From positions 106,590 through 170,589 of the forward strand of contig NW_004797282.1 in the NCBI RefSeq assembly GCF_000002075.1: a stretch of 64,000 nucleotides of DNA. Direction: 5' to 3'. The DNA is from Aplysia californica (taxonomy: Eukaryota; Mollusca; Gastropoda; Aplysiida; Aplysiidae). Below are positions 33,001 to 36,980 of the stretch, one piece after another; the first letter of the stretch is position 1, and each line of letters begins with the position of its first letter. A program made the translations under genes and the position numbers. Below the pieces are notes generated by a model. The model was given only the letters and a program-made list of their open reading frames with translations. It was not told the DNA's origin and did not search any database.

Positions 33001-34611
33001 TGATGTCAAAGCTGTCAGTGAACTGGCCATCATGTATAACCCTGCAACTTGTCCCTTCGTACATGTTCTTGATGAGGTTCACCAACTTCTGTGGGATTCC
33101 GTGGTGTCTCATTATCTTCCATAGTGTTGTTCGGTCTTTACTGTCAAAGGCCTTCTCATAGTCAAGGAAGTTGACAACCAGCTTGGAGTTCCACTCCAGG
33201 GACTGTTCCACAATAATCCTCAGCTTGGCAATCTGGTTGGTGGTTTAGCGGTTTTTCCAGAAACCAGCCTGTTCATCCCGTAGTCTTGGATCCGTTGCTG
33301 TCTTGATTCTAATGGCCCTTCATGTGTTCATATTATTTTGCACTTTGTGACAGTAAATGTAGTGGGTGGTTGGTGGATGCCCTGGTGTGGTTTGCTCCTT
33401 CTTTCCTATCAAATATCTATCGTCCTGATCTCTCCTCCTATTTTGGGGGGGTTGTTACTCTCTTGTAACATCTCTTAATTTTCATCTCTTATATATGACC
33501 TATATGACCTTATTATATTGCAAGTGCCGTAAAACTCTTACCAAAACAGACATAAAGGAAAGGTAAATTCAGGCTTTGTACACCAGCTTTGACACAACTT
33601 TTCTCCTTAGAAATGAAAACAAGGCTACAAGTCAATGTCAGTGTTATAGAGCAAGATGGAAAAGCCATACCTGTACACCTTGGGGTCATTTTGTACCCCC
33701 GGAGTTGTATTCTTGACATTTTAGAATGCTTCTTGTACGAAGATCTCTTTGAAACTTTCAGTATTTCTCAAAAAATTATTTTGACAGACTGCCATGCAAA
33801 GTGTGCAGATCGGATTAACGAGTAAATTTCCTTTTTGGAAAGTGGTGGCACAGAGTTCCCCACGTCGTATGGATACGATAGTAAATCACGACGTACGGAT
33901 AGGGTTAAACAAAAAAACGCACTACTCGTTGGAGTGATAGACAAAGACTGACGATAATACACAGGTGAACGGACACTGGACACAGCACAGCTACATGGAC
34001 TCACTGAGCCATGCTCACAAACACAGTGAATGCGGTGGTTTGCTCCTTCTTTCCTATCAAACATCTATGGTTCTTATCCCTCCTCTTTTGTATTTGTTAC
34101 TCTCTTGTAACTCTTCTAATCTTGGGCACTTATATGACCTTATTGTGTTGCAAGTGCTGTTAAACTCATACTAAAACTAAAAGACGCAGTGACAGACGAG
34201 ACATGTGAACAGAGACGCAACAAGAGAAATATCACCACTGTTAATGATTTATCTTTATCTTAGCTAAGCTTACCAATGAGGAAGGAATTCCTGTAAAATA
34301 AACAAGATGGCGCCCAGGTGAAACGAATTGGTGAACCGGGAAGTAATTTTTTATGTTCTTTCTTGTGATAACAGAACAGCCATCTGTACAAGTGATTGCC
34401 TTTGACGGGTGGCTGTTAAAACGTCTCTGACTGTTTTCAGTCGTTTCATCAGTGCTATGTTTCTGCTTTTGTTTCTGAAAGTGCGACTATTACCTCCCAC
34501 AGGGATCGCATGAACAAGCGGAAGACGAGAGATGTGGTGAAAGAGTTTACGCTGCTTTGCCGAGGGCTGCTGGGTACGGAATATGCAGAGGCGGCCGCCA
34601 CATTTTTATGA
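3627..34611 (+). CDS. IPO13: Importin-13 homologue, 29 coding exons
   Basis: This is a karyopherin-beta nuclear transport receptor. In animals importin-13 binds RanGTP and works in both directions, importing UBC9 and the MAGOH-Y14 pair and exporting eIF1A. Exons, all with GT-AG introns and consistent phase, are 3627-3662, 4107-4226, 4750-4808, 5045-5153, 5585-5683, 7043-7096, 9957-10029, 12858-12988, 13962-14047, 14601-14685, 15507-15635, 16191-16271, 16836-16974, 17457-17506, 19392-19496, 20288-20435, 21112-21293, 21835-21861, 22544-22678, 23327-23470, 25173-25253, 26936-27073, 27950-28046, 28886-28938, 29260-29326, 30162-30220, 30489-30578, 32255-32436 and 34503-34611. They sum to 2868 nt, or 955 residues; human IPO13 has 963. 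Residues ~25-90 form the importin-beta N-terminal domain; the rest is HEAT repeats. Recalled human landmarks are preserved, including LTVLPEE, GLPGHFPV, FWYLLQ, EKEQFR and LLCRG near the C-terminus. The start ATG has a good context (caaaaaATGG). No broken exon was seen. Confidence 0.95.
4107..4226 (+). CDS. IPO13: IPO13 exon 2
   Basis: Residues 13-52 run from AVKQFYLNPS to CWDLMGPDK and include the start of the importin-beta N-terminal domain (VHIWLTGAQISPAAWSF). The acceptor is tttgcag and the donor AAG/gtgacc. Confidence 0.95.
4750..4808 (+). CDS. IPO13: IPO13 exon 3
   Basis: Residues 53-71 are GIEVQYYGASCLHVKIVRF, matching human EIQYFGASALHIKISRYW. Trp72 is split across the junction (TG/G). 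The acceptor is aatttcag and the donor gtaagt. Confidence 0.95.
5045..5153 (+). CDS. IPO13: IPO13 exon 4
   Basis: It completes Trp72 and encodes HEIPPEQFESLKSKLLETIV through KVILTRLCVG. The human counterpart is DIPTDQYESLKAQL...KIVLTRLCVA. The donor is GGG/gtaagc and the phase is 0. Confidence 0.95.
5585..5683 (+). CDS. IPO13: IPO13 exon 5
   Basis: Residues 109-141 run from LSALILQLLPQKWPDAIQHL to EGFASLP and match the MMPDAWPCAVADMV region of human. Flanks are gtttcag and gtaagt. Confidence 0.95.
5876..6590 (-). mobile_element. hAT-like DNA transposon fragment with BED finger
   Basis: A 78-codon reading frame on the - strand (6124-5888) starts MSQRKSYAWDYCEKI and contains C-N-I-C followed ~23 residues later by H plus acidic residues, the pattern of a BED-type zinc finger (aromatic W, C-x2-C, LLKYLKGKH). 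BED fingers are usual at the N-terminus of hAT transposases and ZBED proteins. CG-rich repeats of the type gtacccg/cgggtac lie at 5906-5924 and 6542-6572 and may be its ends, but I could not fix a target duplication. Only the N-terminal part is present, inside IPO13 intron 5. Confidence 0.5.
7043..7096 (+). CDS. IPO13: IPO13 exon 6
   Basis: Residues 142-159 are TVTRCQILLEVLTVLPEE; human has RCLALLELLTVLPEE. Flanks are attttcag and gtaagt. Confidence 0.95.
9390..9580 (-). mobile_element. Decayed LINE, ORF2 C-terminal remnant
   Basis: On the - strand the sequence reads RWDHNIQERTGLKLNDTLNE followed by PENRES, a stop, and RVLVIKSYLLPP. This has the W.DNI.EWTGL...R..W shape at the extreme C-terminus of many non-LTR retrotransposon polymerases. 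The frame is broken by stops. Upstream similarity may reach to about 9780 but I cannot read it. It is antisense within intron 6 of IPO13. Confidence 0.5.
9957..10029 (+). CDS. IPO13: IPO13 exon 7
   Basis: Residues 160-183 run FYSTNLSQQRRLVLRQELNK then GLDH, with one base of Val184. This replaces human FQTSRLPQYRKGLVRTSL. It is the least conserved early exon but phase and flanks (ttttcatag / gtaaac) fit. Confidence 0.88.
10302..10550 (+). mobile_element. SINE family I, 5'-truncated
   Basis: The copy lacks the tRNA-like head and begins near the segment agatctacacctagccttct. It keeps the core with CACATTAAAGATCCCTTGG and the tail GCGCTCATATGACCTTATAC...GAGCGCCGTAAAAC. The core resembles the conserved domain known in lophotrochozoan and cnidarian SINEs as Nin-DC, a name I assign from memory. 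Confidence 0.7.
12858..12988 (+). CDS. IPO13: IPO13 exon 8
   Basis: Residues 184-227 run from VIPLLQSLLTPESPLEVYQM to MDRAEPIIHQ, matching human VFPLLEQLL...FSSWVQLEVPLQDCEALIQ. The donor is CAG/gtaaag. The 3' half of this exon and its donor region are repeated several times just downstream. Confidence 0.95.
12936..13370 (+). repeat. IPO13: Tandem array copying the end of exon 8 and its donor
   Basis: Five copies of a 76-109 bp unit start near 12936, 13045, 13121, 13211 and 13287. Each has a GTTGGGTGGATTTTGGTCTA-type exon segment, a CAATCATACAC segment, an ACACTGTGTGTG tract and a run of G. Copy 1 contains the true end of exon 8. Copy 5 still reads WMDFSLSVDQAVPIIHQ followed by a gtatat donor-like site, while copies 2-4 are more degraded. 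Confidence 0.85.
13757..13932 (+). mobile_element. SINE-like family III copy
   Basis: The ~175-bp unit starts GGGTGGTTGGCGAGGGCTCT and ends GGCACTTATATGACC...AAGTGCTGTAAAACAC. It ends 29 bp upstream of exon 9. Confidence 0.75.
13962..14047 (+). CDS. IPO13: IPO13 exon 9
   Basis: Residues 228-255 run VFTSLRNPQLFDIAADTLSS then VFAHPESY, with Lys256 split AA/G. Human has ALQDSELFDSSVEAIVNAI. Flanks are tttcttacag and gtgagt. Confidence 0.93.
14601..14685 (+). CDS. IPO13: IPO13 exon 10
   Basis: It completes Lys256 and encodes YPVTIQRILSDVLSLHDMFS then KALADEDK. Flanks are ctgctgcag and gtgggt. Confidence 0.93.
14737..15240 (+). mobile_element. SINE family I, full length with tRNA-like head
   Basis: The head GGGGGCTCTCGTGGCCTAGA carries a good A box (TGGCCTAGAGG) and a perfect B box (GGTTCGAATCC), so it is tRNA-derived. 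The body has the core GCGCCCGTTAAAGATCCTTT. The tail is GCGCTCATATGACCTTATGC...GAGCTACGTAAAAC, where the right stem arm has decayed. It is a retroposon in IPO13 intron 10, not a tRNA gene. Confidence 0.85.
15366..15506 (+). repeat. Three ~52-bp repeats ending at the exon 11 acceptor
   Basis: Units start near 15366, 15418 and 15469, each of the form TGTGTTAAAGTTAAATGTTG followed by a T-rich tract. The last unit contains the polypyrimidine tract and AG acceptor of exon 11, and the second has the equivalent ttttctaatag. Confidence 0.7.
15507..15635 (+). CDS. IPO13: IPO13 exon 11
   Basis: Residues 285-327 run from ETCEGICRVVVSLSENHTKL to MSLLQMIL, matching human ETSHGICRIAVALGENHSRALL...FLALVNMIM. 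Flanks are cctctgaag and gtacgc. Confidence 0.95.
16191..16271 (+). CDS. IPO13: IPO13 exon 12
   Basis: Residues 328-354 are TCTGLPGHFPVDESCSDQTF then TFWYLLQ; human has FCTGIPGHYPVNETTSSLTLTFWYTLQ. A CT repeat at 16110-16144 helps form the polypyrimidine region of intron 11. Confidence 0.97.
16836..16974 (+). CDS. IPO13: IPO13 exon 13
   Basis: Residues 355-400 run DELSMISEEDFMPLMEVFKP, IFFSLIEVLLIKARFPSDSD and YSSWSL, with Glu401 split. Human has VYFQLVDVLLHKAQFPSDEEY. Flanks are cgtttcag and gtacgt. Confidence 0.97.
17457..17506 (+). CDS. IPO13: IPO13 exon 14
   Basis: Residues 401-417 are EEKEQFRCYRQDIGDTM; human has DEKEQFRIYRVDISDTLM. Flanks are ttttgcag and gtatgt. It is only 50 nt long. 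Confidence 0.97.
17658..17830 (+). mobile_element. Different tRNA-derived SINE, 5' part
   Basis: A tRNA-like head (GGTAGGCTAGTGGTTAGG; B box AGTTCAAACCC at 17711-17721) is followed by GGGAAAGGCACTTTACACAA, a segment common after tRNA heads in molluscan SINEs. It lacks the shared tail of families I-III. Confidence 0.55.
18054..18472 (+). mobile_element. SINE family II, full-length copy
   Basis: The unit begins ACCCCCTGGGGCGGTGCTAC and ends with a GGGGCTCATATGACC...GAGTGCCGTAAAAC tail. A 13-bp target duplication flanks it: GAAAGCGTCAGAT at 18041-18053 and GAAAGCATCAGAT at 18473-18485, with one mismatch. Confidence 0.78.
19126..19192 (+). mobile_element. SINE tail fragment (family I type)
   Basis: Only the last ~65 bp are present: AATGTGACCCGCACACTCAT...GCGAGCGCCATAATAC. 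Confidence 0.55.
19392..19496 (+). CDS. IPO13: IPO13 exon 15
   Basis: Residues 418-452 run from MYSYSILCTELLAQLVNCLM to ATSQDWQ, matching human YVYEMLGAELLSNLYDKLGRLL...PYSWQ. The donor CAG/gtcagt is followed by a (GT)n tract at about 19538-19560. Confidence 0.95.
19769..19942 (+). mobile_element. SINE-like family III copy
   Basis: It starts GGTGGTTGGCGGGTGCTCTG and carries the GC-type tail GGCGCTCATATGACC...CAAGCGCCGTAAAAC, unlike most family III copies. Confidence 0.75.
20130..20255 (+). repeat. Dispersed repeat shared with 45.9 kb
   Basis: The segment with CCCCCACCTTGTTCAAAAGC, AAATATCTTGACTTCTAT and CAATGAACAAGCT matches 45926-46045 in the same order. The 45.9-kb copy lies within an element with inverted ends. 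Confidence 0.5.
20288..20435 (+). CDS. IPO13: IPO13 exon 16
   Basis: Residues 453-501 run from DVEAVLFVFSSVSESVPTDE through HIPKLFSVIREIPFVNSQQI to ALNMI, with Gly502 split. Human has TEALLYGFQSIAETIDVNYS...GLIPRISISNVQL. Flanks are tcctacag and gtgaga. Confidence 0.96.
20838..20886 (+). repeat. (ATT)n microsatellite
   Basis: An ATT/ATC trinucleotide tract lies just upstream of a family III SINE in intron 16. Confidence 0.85.
20910..21070 (+). mobile_element. SINE-like family III copy
   Basis: It starts GGGTGGTTGGCAGGTGCTCT and has the AT-type tail GGCACTTATATCACT...AAGTGCCGTAGAAC. It ends about 40 bp before exon 17. Confidence 0.75.
21112..21293 (+). CDS. IPO13: IPO13 exon 17
   Basis: It completes Gly502 and encodes SFAEWMRWHPETLSSVLPLV through TNPEVGTAATIALKDITREN to QILVACQ (residue 562). 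Human has LSEWLADHPVMINSVLPLVLHALGNPEL. The exon is markedly richer in G+C than its introns. Confidence 0.97.
21344..21519 (+). mobile_element. SINE-like family III, reference full-length copy
   Basis: A perfect 13-bp target duplication, TTACGCTTATGAG at 21331-21343 and 21520-21532, defines this 176-bp unit exactly. It begins CGGGTGGTTGGCGGGTGCTC and ends GGCACTTATATGACC...AAGTGCCGTAAAACTC plus ACTAAAACTAAA. I find no convincing A or B box in its head. Confidence 0.88.
21835..21861 (+). CDS. IPO13: IPO13 exon 18 (27-nt microexon)
   Basis: Residues 563-571 are KSFEANVLK, with phase-0 ends. The acceptor is attttgcag and the donor gtaagt. It occupies the position of human DVLMKQIHK. Skipping it would keep frame. 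Confidence 0.88.
22544..22678 (+). CDS. IPO13: IPO13 exon 19
   Basis: Residues 572-616 run from SRDLLRLMSSVGHVLSVMQT to HLEALAEMP, matching human TSQCMWLMQALGFLLSALQVEEI...QQLEKLAEEIP. Flanks are ctctctgcag and gtgagt. Confidence 0.97.
22915..23162 (+). mobile_element. Divergent family III SINE-like copy (longer variant)
   Basis: It starts GGGTGGTTGGAGGGCACCAC and ends CGGCACTTACATAATTTATG...AAGTGCCGTAAAACTC. At ~245 bp it is longer than the reference. Similar heads without bodies occur at 24208 and 28357. Confidence 0.6.
23327..23470 (+). CDS. IPO13: IPO13 exon 20
   Basis: Residues 617-664 run PCPTNRADVHTTVNIFAWLF through GSLDTGLEWEEKEKKNQQQH to ENSDP. Human has HILGLLSNLFTTLDISHHEDDHE. 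The Glu/Lys/Gln-rich end corresponds to the variable acidic loop of human IPO13. Confidence 0.93.
23530..24128 (+). repeat. Long (CT)n array with inserted GT/CCGTGT motifs
   Basis: About 600 bp of CT dinucleotides is punctuated by a recurring CTCTGTGTCTGTCTCTCCGT segment near 23705, 23774, 23937 and degraded versions near 23870 and 24006. It therefore has a higher-order structure. It lies in IPO13 intron 20. Confidence 0.95.
25173..25253 (+). CDS. IPO13: IPO13 exon 21
   Basis: Residues 665-691 are IYVILQKISTAVQKIAYAWL then FDTGIIE; human has VVVVLQQVFQLIQKVLSKWLNDAQVVE. The acceptor is ccccccccag and the donor gtgcgg. Confidence 0.96.
25582..26260. mobile_element. piggyBac-like element, copy A
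   Basis: The left end is TTAA (25578-25581) followed by CCCATTACACCCTAAGGG. The right end GAGTTGGGGTGTAATG is its imperfect inverse, and its TTAA has decayed. On the - strand, 25942-25826 reads the acidic stretch SDDSDFDENIVARVRGHSDS and onward to a stop, the style of a piggyBac transposase N-terminus. A 384-bp relative with intact TTAA flanks lies at 35132-35515. Confidence 0.5.
26316..26920 (+). repeat. ~60-bp minisatellite before exon 22
   Basis: Nine or ten degenerate units resemble TCTAAGATTAAAATTC, TTTTATCTGGGGAAGTAA and AGATGCAGAAAATATAT. The array runs to within ~15 bp of the exon 22 acceptor. Confidence 0.8.
26936..27073 (+). CDS. IPO13: IPO13 exon 22
   Basis: Residues 692-737 run from AVCDLYKKALQKLDNGFAPL to TAIIDLCKQ, matching human AVCAIFEKSVKTLLDDFAPMVPQL...ALDLTRQ. 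The acceptor is tggtccccag and the donor gtgagt. Confidence 0.97.
27222..27385 (+). mobile_element. SINE-like family III copy
   Basis: The head GTGTGGTTGGCAGTTGCTCC is followed by the AT-type tail CGGCACCTAAATGAC...CAAGTGCTGTAAAAC. It is diverged. Confidence 0.65.
27485..27860 (+). mobile_element. SINE family II copy
   Basis: It starts GGCGGTGCCACTGACTGGTG and ends GGCGCTCATATGACCATATA...GAGTGCCGTAAAAC, lacking a few bases at the 5' end. Confidence 0.75.
27950..28046 (+). CDS. IPO13: IPO13 exon 23
   Basis: Residues 738-769 are MLLMFGLQENFIPFSKAIIE then NVCVRSLQMFTT, with Gly770 split. It corresponds to human HIFAHEPAHFPPIEALFLLVTSV. Flanks are gattttcag and gtacgt. Confidence 0.92.
28161..28238 (+). 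mobile_element. SINE/LINE tail fragment of another family
   Basis: The segment TGATGTAAAGCGCTCAGAGC...GGGCTATATAAATGCAATC plus (TAT)n is a tail type frequent in marine invertebrate SINEs. Only the end is present. Confidence 0.5.
28491..28666 (+). mobile_element. SINE-like family III copy
   Basis: It starts GGGTGGTTGGCAGGTGCTTT and ends AGCACTTATATGACC...GCAAGTGCCGTGATATG. Possible imperfect target copies are ACAAGTG and ACAAGTC. Confidence 0.72.
28886..28938 (+). CDS. IPO13: IPO13 exon 24
   Basis: It completes Gly770 and encodes IRNYTDVIEGFMCFLAQ; human has DHPDIVDSFMQLLAQ. Flanks are ttcctag and gtaaga. Confidence 0.95.
29260..29326 (+). CDS. IPO13: IPO13 exon 25
   Basis: Residues 788-809 run VMKKFKKIIMNCNCDLTAIF then HA, with Ala810 split. 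Human has ALKRKPDLFLCERLDVKAVFQCA. Flanks are gccttgcag and gtgagt. Confidence 0.93.
29443..29890 (+). mobile_element. SINE family I copy with deleted B box
   Basis: The head GGGGGCTCTCGTGGCCTCTG keeps most of the A box but jumps directly to AATAGCGACGG, so the B-box portion is missing. The core GCGCACGTTAAAGATCCCTT and a tail with CACTCATATATGACC...GAGCGCTGTAATAAAAC follow. Confidence 0.75.
29930..30107. mobile_element. pogo/Tigger-like fragment (weak)
   Basis: Motifs of the type GTCTTAGACAGGTG and TTATAGCAGGTTCCACCGAC resemble terminal and subterminal parts of pogo-like elements and match the 57.5-58.4 kb candidate. Boundaries are unclear. Confidence 0.3.
30162..30220 (+). CDS. IPO13: IPO13 exon 26
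   Basis: It completes Ala810 and encodes VLSMALPEQATVKASCSFM; human has AVLALKFPEAPTVKASCGFF. Flanks are tcttccag and gtatgt. Confidence 0.97.
30489..30578 (+). CDS. IPO13: IPO13 exon 27
   Basis: Residues 830-859 run IEFLNAGPENEVIKSIVTSR then GHLLVDRIMR; human has GEVESVGKVVQEDGRMLLIAVLE. Flanks are ttatctcag and gtgagt. Confidence 0.96.
30704..31597. mobile_element. piggyBac-like element of a second family
   Basis: TTAA flanks both ends, at 30700-30703 and 31598-31601. The left end CTCACTTGCGACTGGGCCC and the reverse complement of the right end, CTCACTTCAGACGGGTCAC, are inverted repeats. TTAA target duplication with short inverted ends is the piggyBac signature. The 894-bp interior has one 152-codon - strand frame with no recognisable transposase motif, so I treat it as non-autonomous. 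Confidence 0.6.
31850..32250 (+). repeat. ~43-bp pyrimidine-rich minisatellite ending at exon 28
   Basis: Nine or so units resemble TTACTAGTCATTCATGCC plus AATTTCTTCTTTACTGTTT. The last unit, CACTAGTCATTCATGCCAAA, runs into the exon 28 acceptor (ttgtgcag). Confidence 0.8.
32255..32436 (+). CDS. IPO13: IPO13 exon 28
   Basis: Residues 860-919 run AIGGESQRGIVDFVADVIMA through LNKNYVAQLSVWLKTILENE to FIKNLL, with Arg920 split AG/G. Human has AIGGQASRSLMDCFADILFALNKHCF...FPSARLSPEQKDTFSQQILR. The donor AG/gtagga lies about 15 bp from a LINE. Confidence 0.98.
32450..33320 (-). mobile_element. LINE reverse transcriptase fragment (non-LTR)
   Basis: The - strand encodes polymerase motifs in order: NFLDYEKAFDS (motif A), TGVRQRCLLSPFLF (motif B), LDFADDLVLLSH (catalytic FADD box) and CYLGSIIDREGG, ending SVLLYGCETWNA. 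A stop interrupts it just upstream (FWKNR then stop then TTNQIAKLRII), and both the N-terminal endonuclease and the C-terminal zinc-knuckle parts are missing. It is a broken fragment in antisense orientation to IPO13 in intron 28. The clade could be RTE or a relative and is not settled. Confidence 0.85.
33363..33547 (+). mobile_element. SINE-like family III copy
   Basis: It starts GGGTGGTTGGTGGATGCCCT and ends with the AT-type arm GCAAGTGCCGTAAAACTC. The left arm region (CTCTTATATATGACC) is rearranged. It lies directly beyond the LINE fragment. Confidence 0.7.
34034..34182 (+). mobile_element. SINE-like family III copy, 5' truncated
   Basis: It begins GGTGGTTTGCTCCTTCTTTC, missing the first ~20 bp, and ends GGCACTTATATGACC...CAAGTGCTGTTAAAC. 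Confidence 0.7.
34503..34611 (+). CDS. IPO13: IPO13 exon 29 (stop codon)
   Basis: It completes Arg920 and encodes DRMNKRKTRDVVKEFTLLCR then GLLGTEYAEAAATFL and TGA. Human ends ERVNKRRVKEMVKEMTLLCRGLHGTDYTADY. The acceptor is tcccacag. Confidence 0.98.
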
Positions 34612-35131
34612 TGTGCCGAACGGTGTGTTTGCTTGTTTGTGTGGGTGAGGAAAATGCCTGTGGATGTGAATGTGGTGGCATTATTTAATGAAAATACTGT
34701 AAAATAGATGTTTTGCCTCACATCAACCCCCCCTCCCTGATAGTGAGAGAGGCAGTGAATATTTGTGTGGTCACAGACAATGAAAATTTCTTCCATGGAT
34801 CGAAGCTATAGTGATGTGCTTGTGCTTGGATTTTTATGGGGGCAGGGGGGGGGGTATGCATTTTTTAATGAAATGGTCACGAATGGAATGAAGTTGGATT
34901 TTTTTTTATTTTTTTTTTTTAATTATTTTCTTTTGGGGAGGTATACATGCTTTTTATTTCCTTGTTATGACAGTGTTTTAACTGTACACTAGGAGAGTCA
35001 CAGACTGTGTCAAAGAGAAAATGGAACCTGCATCGTTGACGAATCGGAACGCTTTTCTTTGAGAAGTATTTTTAAATTTTTTATTTTTGAAGAAAATCAT
35101 GACATGCTGCTAGTGTAGGTTTCTAACTTAA

Positions 35132-35515
35132 CACATTACATCCTGAGGGTCTGGACGGGAAGCCTATTCTCAATTCTAAGGTGGGGGGACTCACCTCCAG
35201 TGATTAGAAAGTTGTTTTTAATAAACATTTTTTTTAAAATGCTAAACAAATACCCAAAATTCTGAAAAAATTAAATAAGAAAAAAAAATGAATGTAGTTT
35301 CCAAAAAATATAACTTTATGTGTACATGTTCTTAGAACTGTTCTAGCTTTACTTCAATCGTGGTGTCCAACCCATCACTCTCTCTCTGCCATGCAGTGGA
35401 TCTCTAGATCTAGATTCTACATCTGATTAATCTGAATCAGGTGATTATGGGCTCGTTGGGGTGGAGCGTGTGAAGAAACTCAGAGGCGACCCTGGGCGAG
35501 TGAGGGTGTGATGTG
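35132..35515. mobile_element. piggyBac-like element, copy B (384 bp)
   Basis: It has TTAA at 35128-35131 and 35516-35519. The left end CACATTACATCCTGAGGG and the inverse of the right end, CACATCACACCCTCACTC, are inverted repeats. It shares GGGTCTGGACGGGAAG and AATGAATGTAGTTT with copy A at 25582-26260 and looks like an internal-deletion derivative. Confidence 0.6.
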
Positions 35516-36949
35516 TTAAGTACTGGTACTTGGTAATATTTGAAGTAACTCTGACACTTATTCGATACCCTAGAAATTTTGTAGAATCTCTAATATTGAT
35601 GGCCATTCTGATCAAACCTTTTCGAGTTGACGCGGGTTCAGCCCCCAGCAATTCAATCTCACAGGGTCATGGTAAGGGTTGTTTAATATTGCCTTTAATG
35701 TAATGGTAATGATAATAATAGTATCTATAGAGGGGACTTGTGGGGCTCGTGAACTGTGCCATCAGTCGAACCAAAGATAGTACATATGTATAACAAGATG
35801 GTCCACTTAGCCAAAAAAGTGTCCGCCGGAAGTTCGCTCTTTGCTTCAGATGGTGCTGCTGTCTGTTTTGAAGCTCTCTTTCATTTCTCCAGAAGAGAAT
35901 AGGAATAGCACCTCCTTGCGTGAGCAGATCGACTGCTGTTCATCAGCTGTTCGGGTTCGTTCAGTGCGGAGTTTTAGGTTTTTTTATTTTAATGACCTCT
36001 CGCCTTTCATTCTAAAGTCAAATTAAACGAAGAAAACAGTCTCCCCTTCCTCTGGAAGAGGTTTTTTGTCAGCGTAACCATTTTAAAAAAGCTTTCTTCC
36101 GAAATTTGAATTCTTATTTATTCAAAAACTTGTTTCACTTTGATTTTTTTTTTTAAACAAGTAGGGTAACTCTGTTCGCAAAGGGTGCGCATTTGCGAAG
36201 AGGGCACCACCGAATTTTAAGGATACTTTTTTAATTGGCTCGAAGAGAGGAGTGGACCCTCTTGTTATGTAGACTCTTTGGTCGAACCAAGAAAGAAAAC
36301 TGGTGTCTGTGGTGTAGCAGTTATGCTCTTCACCATTGCACACAGAAGATGCGTTTGCTTCCTAAGTGGACATGTTTTTAATCGAGTATGTCCACCTCGA
36401 CGGTTCAGTTCAAGAAACCCCTATTCCAGATTTTTCAAAAAATCAACTTTTTTTTTAGCTTTTTGTGGCTGCAGATCTTTTATTTACAGTCCAATCCGGG
36501 CATAGGAGAGATATGTGATGGAGAAATATATATGCGTCCAGGGGAAAGCAAAAAAATTGATTTTAGAGAAATGTGGTACGCTATAAGGGTTTCTTGAACT
36601 GAACTGTCGGTCTGTATATCTGAATGCTACTCCATGTTTAACCTGGGTTGGCCCTGACAGACAGTCAAAGCAGCCTGCCTTCTAGATAGTAGAAATTGTA
36701 TCATTTTGAGGTGTAAAAGCTGTACTATTGCTGATAGGAAGTAGAGGTGTTGGATAGGTTGTACTGTACATGCCTTCTACTGTCACAGAAGCTGCTGTTT
36801 ATTGGTACATGAGGTGTTCTGTGTTGAATACTCGGAGAAGCATGTTATGTTTAGGTCAATTCTGATTGGTGGTGATTTCTCTTTGGTAAAGTGTACTTTG
36901 GCAAATCACACTTTCCACCCGCCCTCAACCGTTCAGTTTTGACCAGCAG

Positions 36950-36955
36950 AATAAA
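36950..36955 (+). terminator. Candidate poly(A) signal of IPO13
   Basis: AATAAA is followed 25-60 bases on by a G/T-rich region (GTTTTGGGGTTCAGTG, then TCTTGTC and a run of T), the usual downstream element. Confidence 0.4.
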
Positions 36956-36980
36956 AGCCTGTTCTACATGTGGTAATACT

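Larger units (their letters stand above)
34612..36980 (+). other. IPO13: Probable IPO13 3' UTR
   Basis: No further gene-like exon follows the stop. The first canonical AATAAA with a GT/T-rich downstream stretch is at 36950-36955. A piggyBac-like insertion lies inside at 35132-35515. The true cleavage site could be further on, since more AATAAA motifs occur near 37820, 45308 and 47033. Confidence 0.4.
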
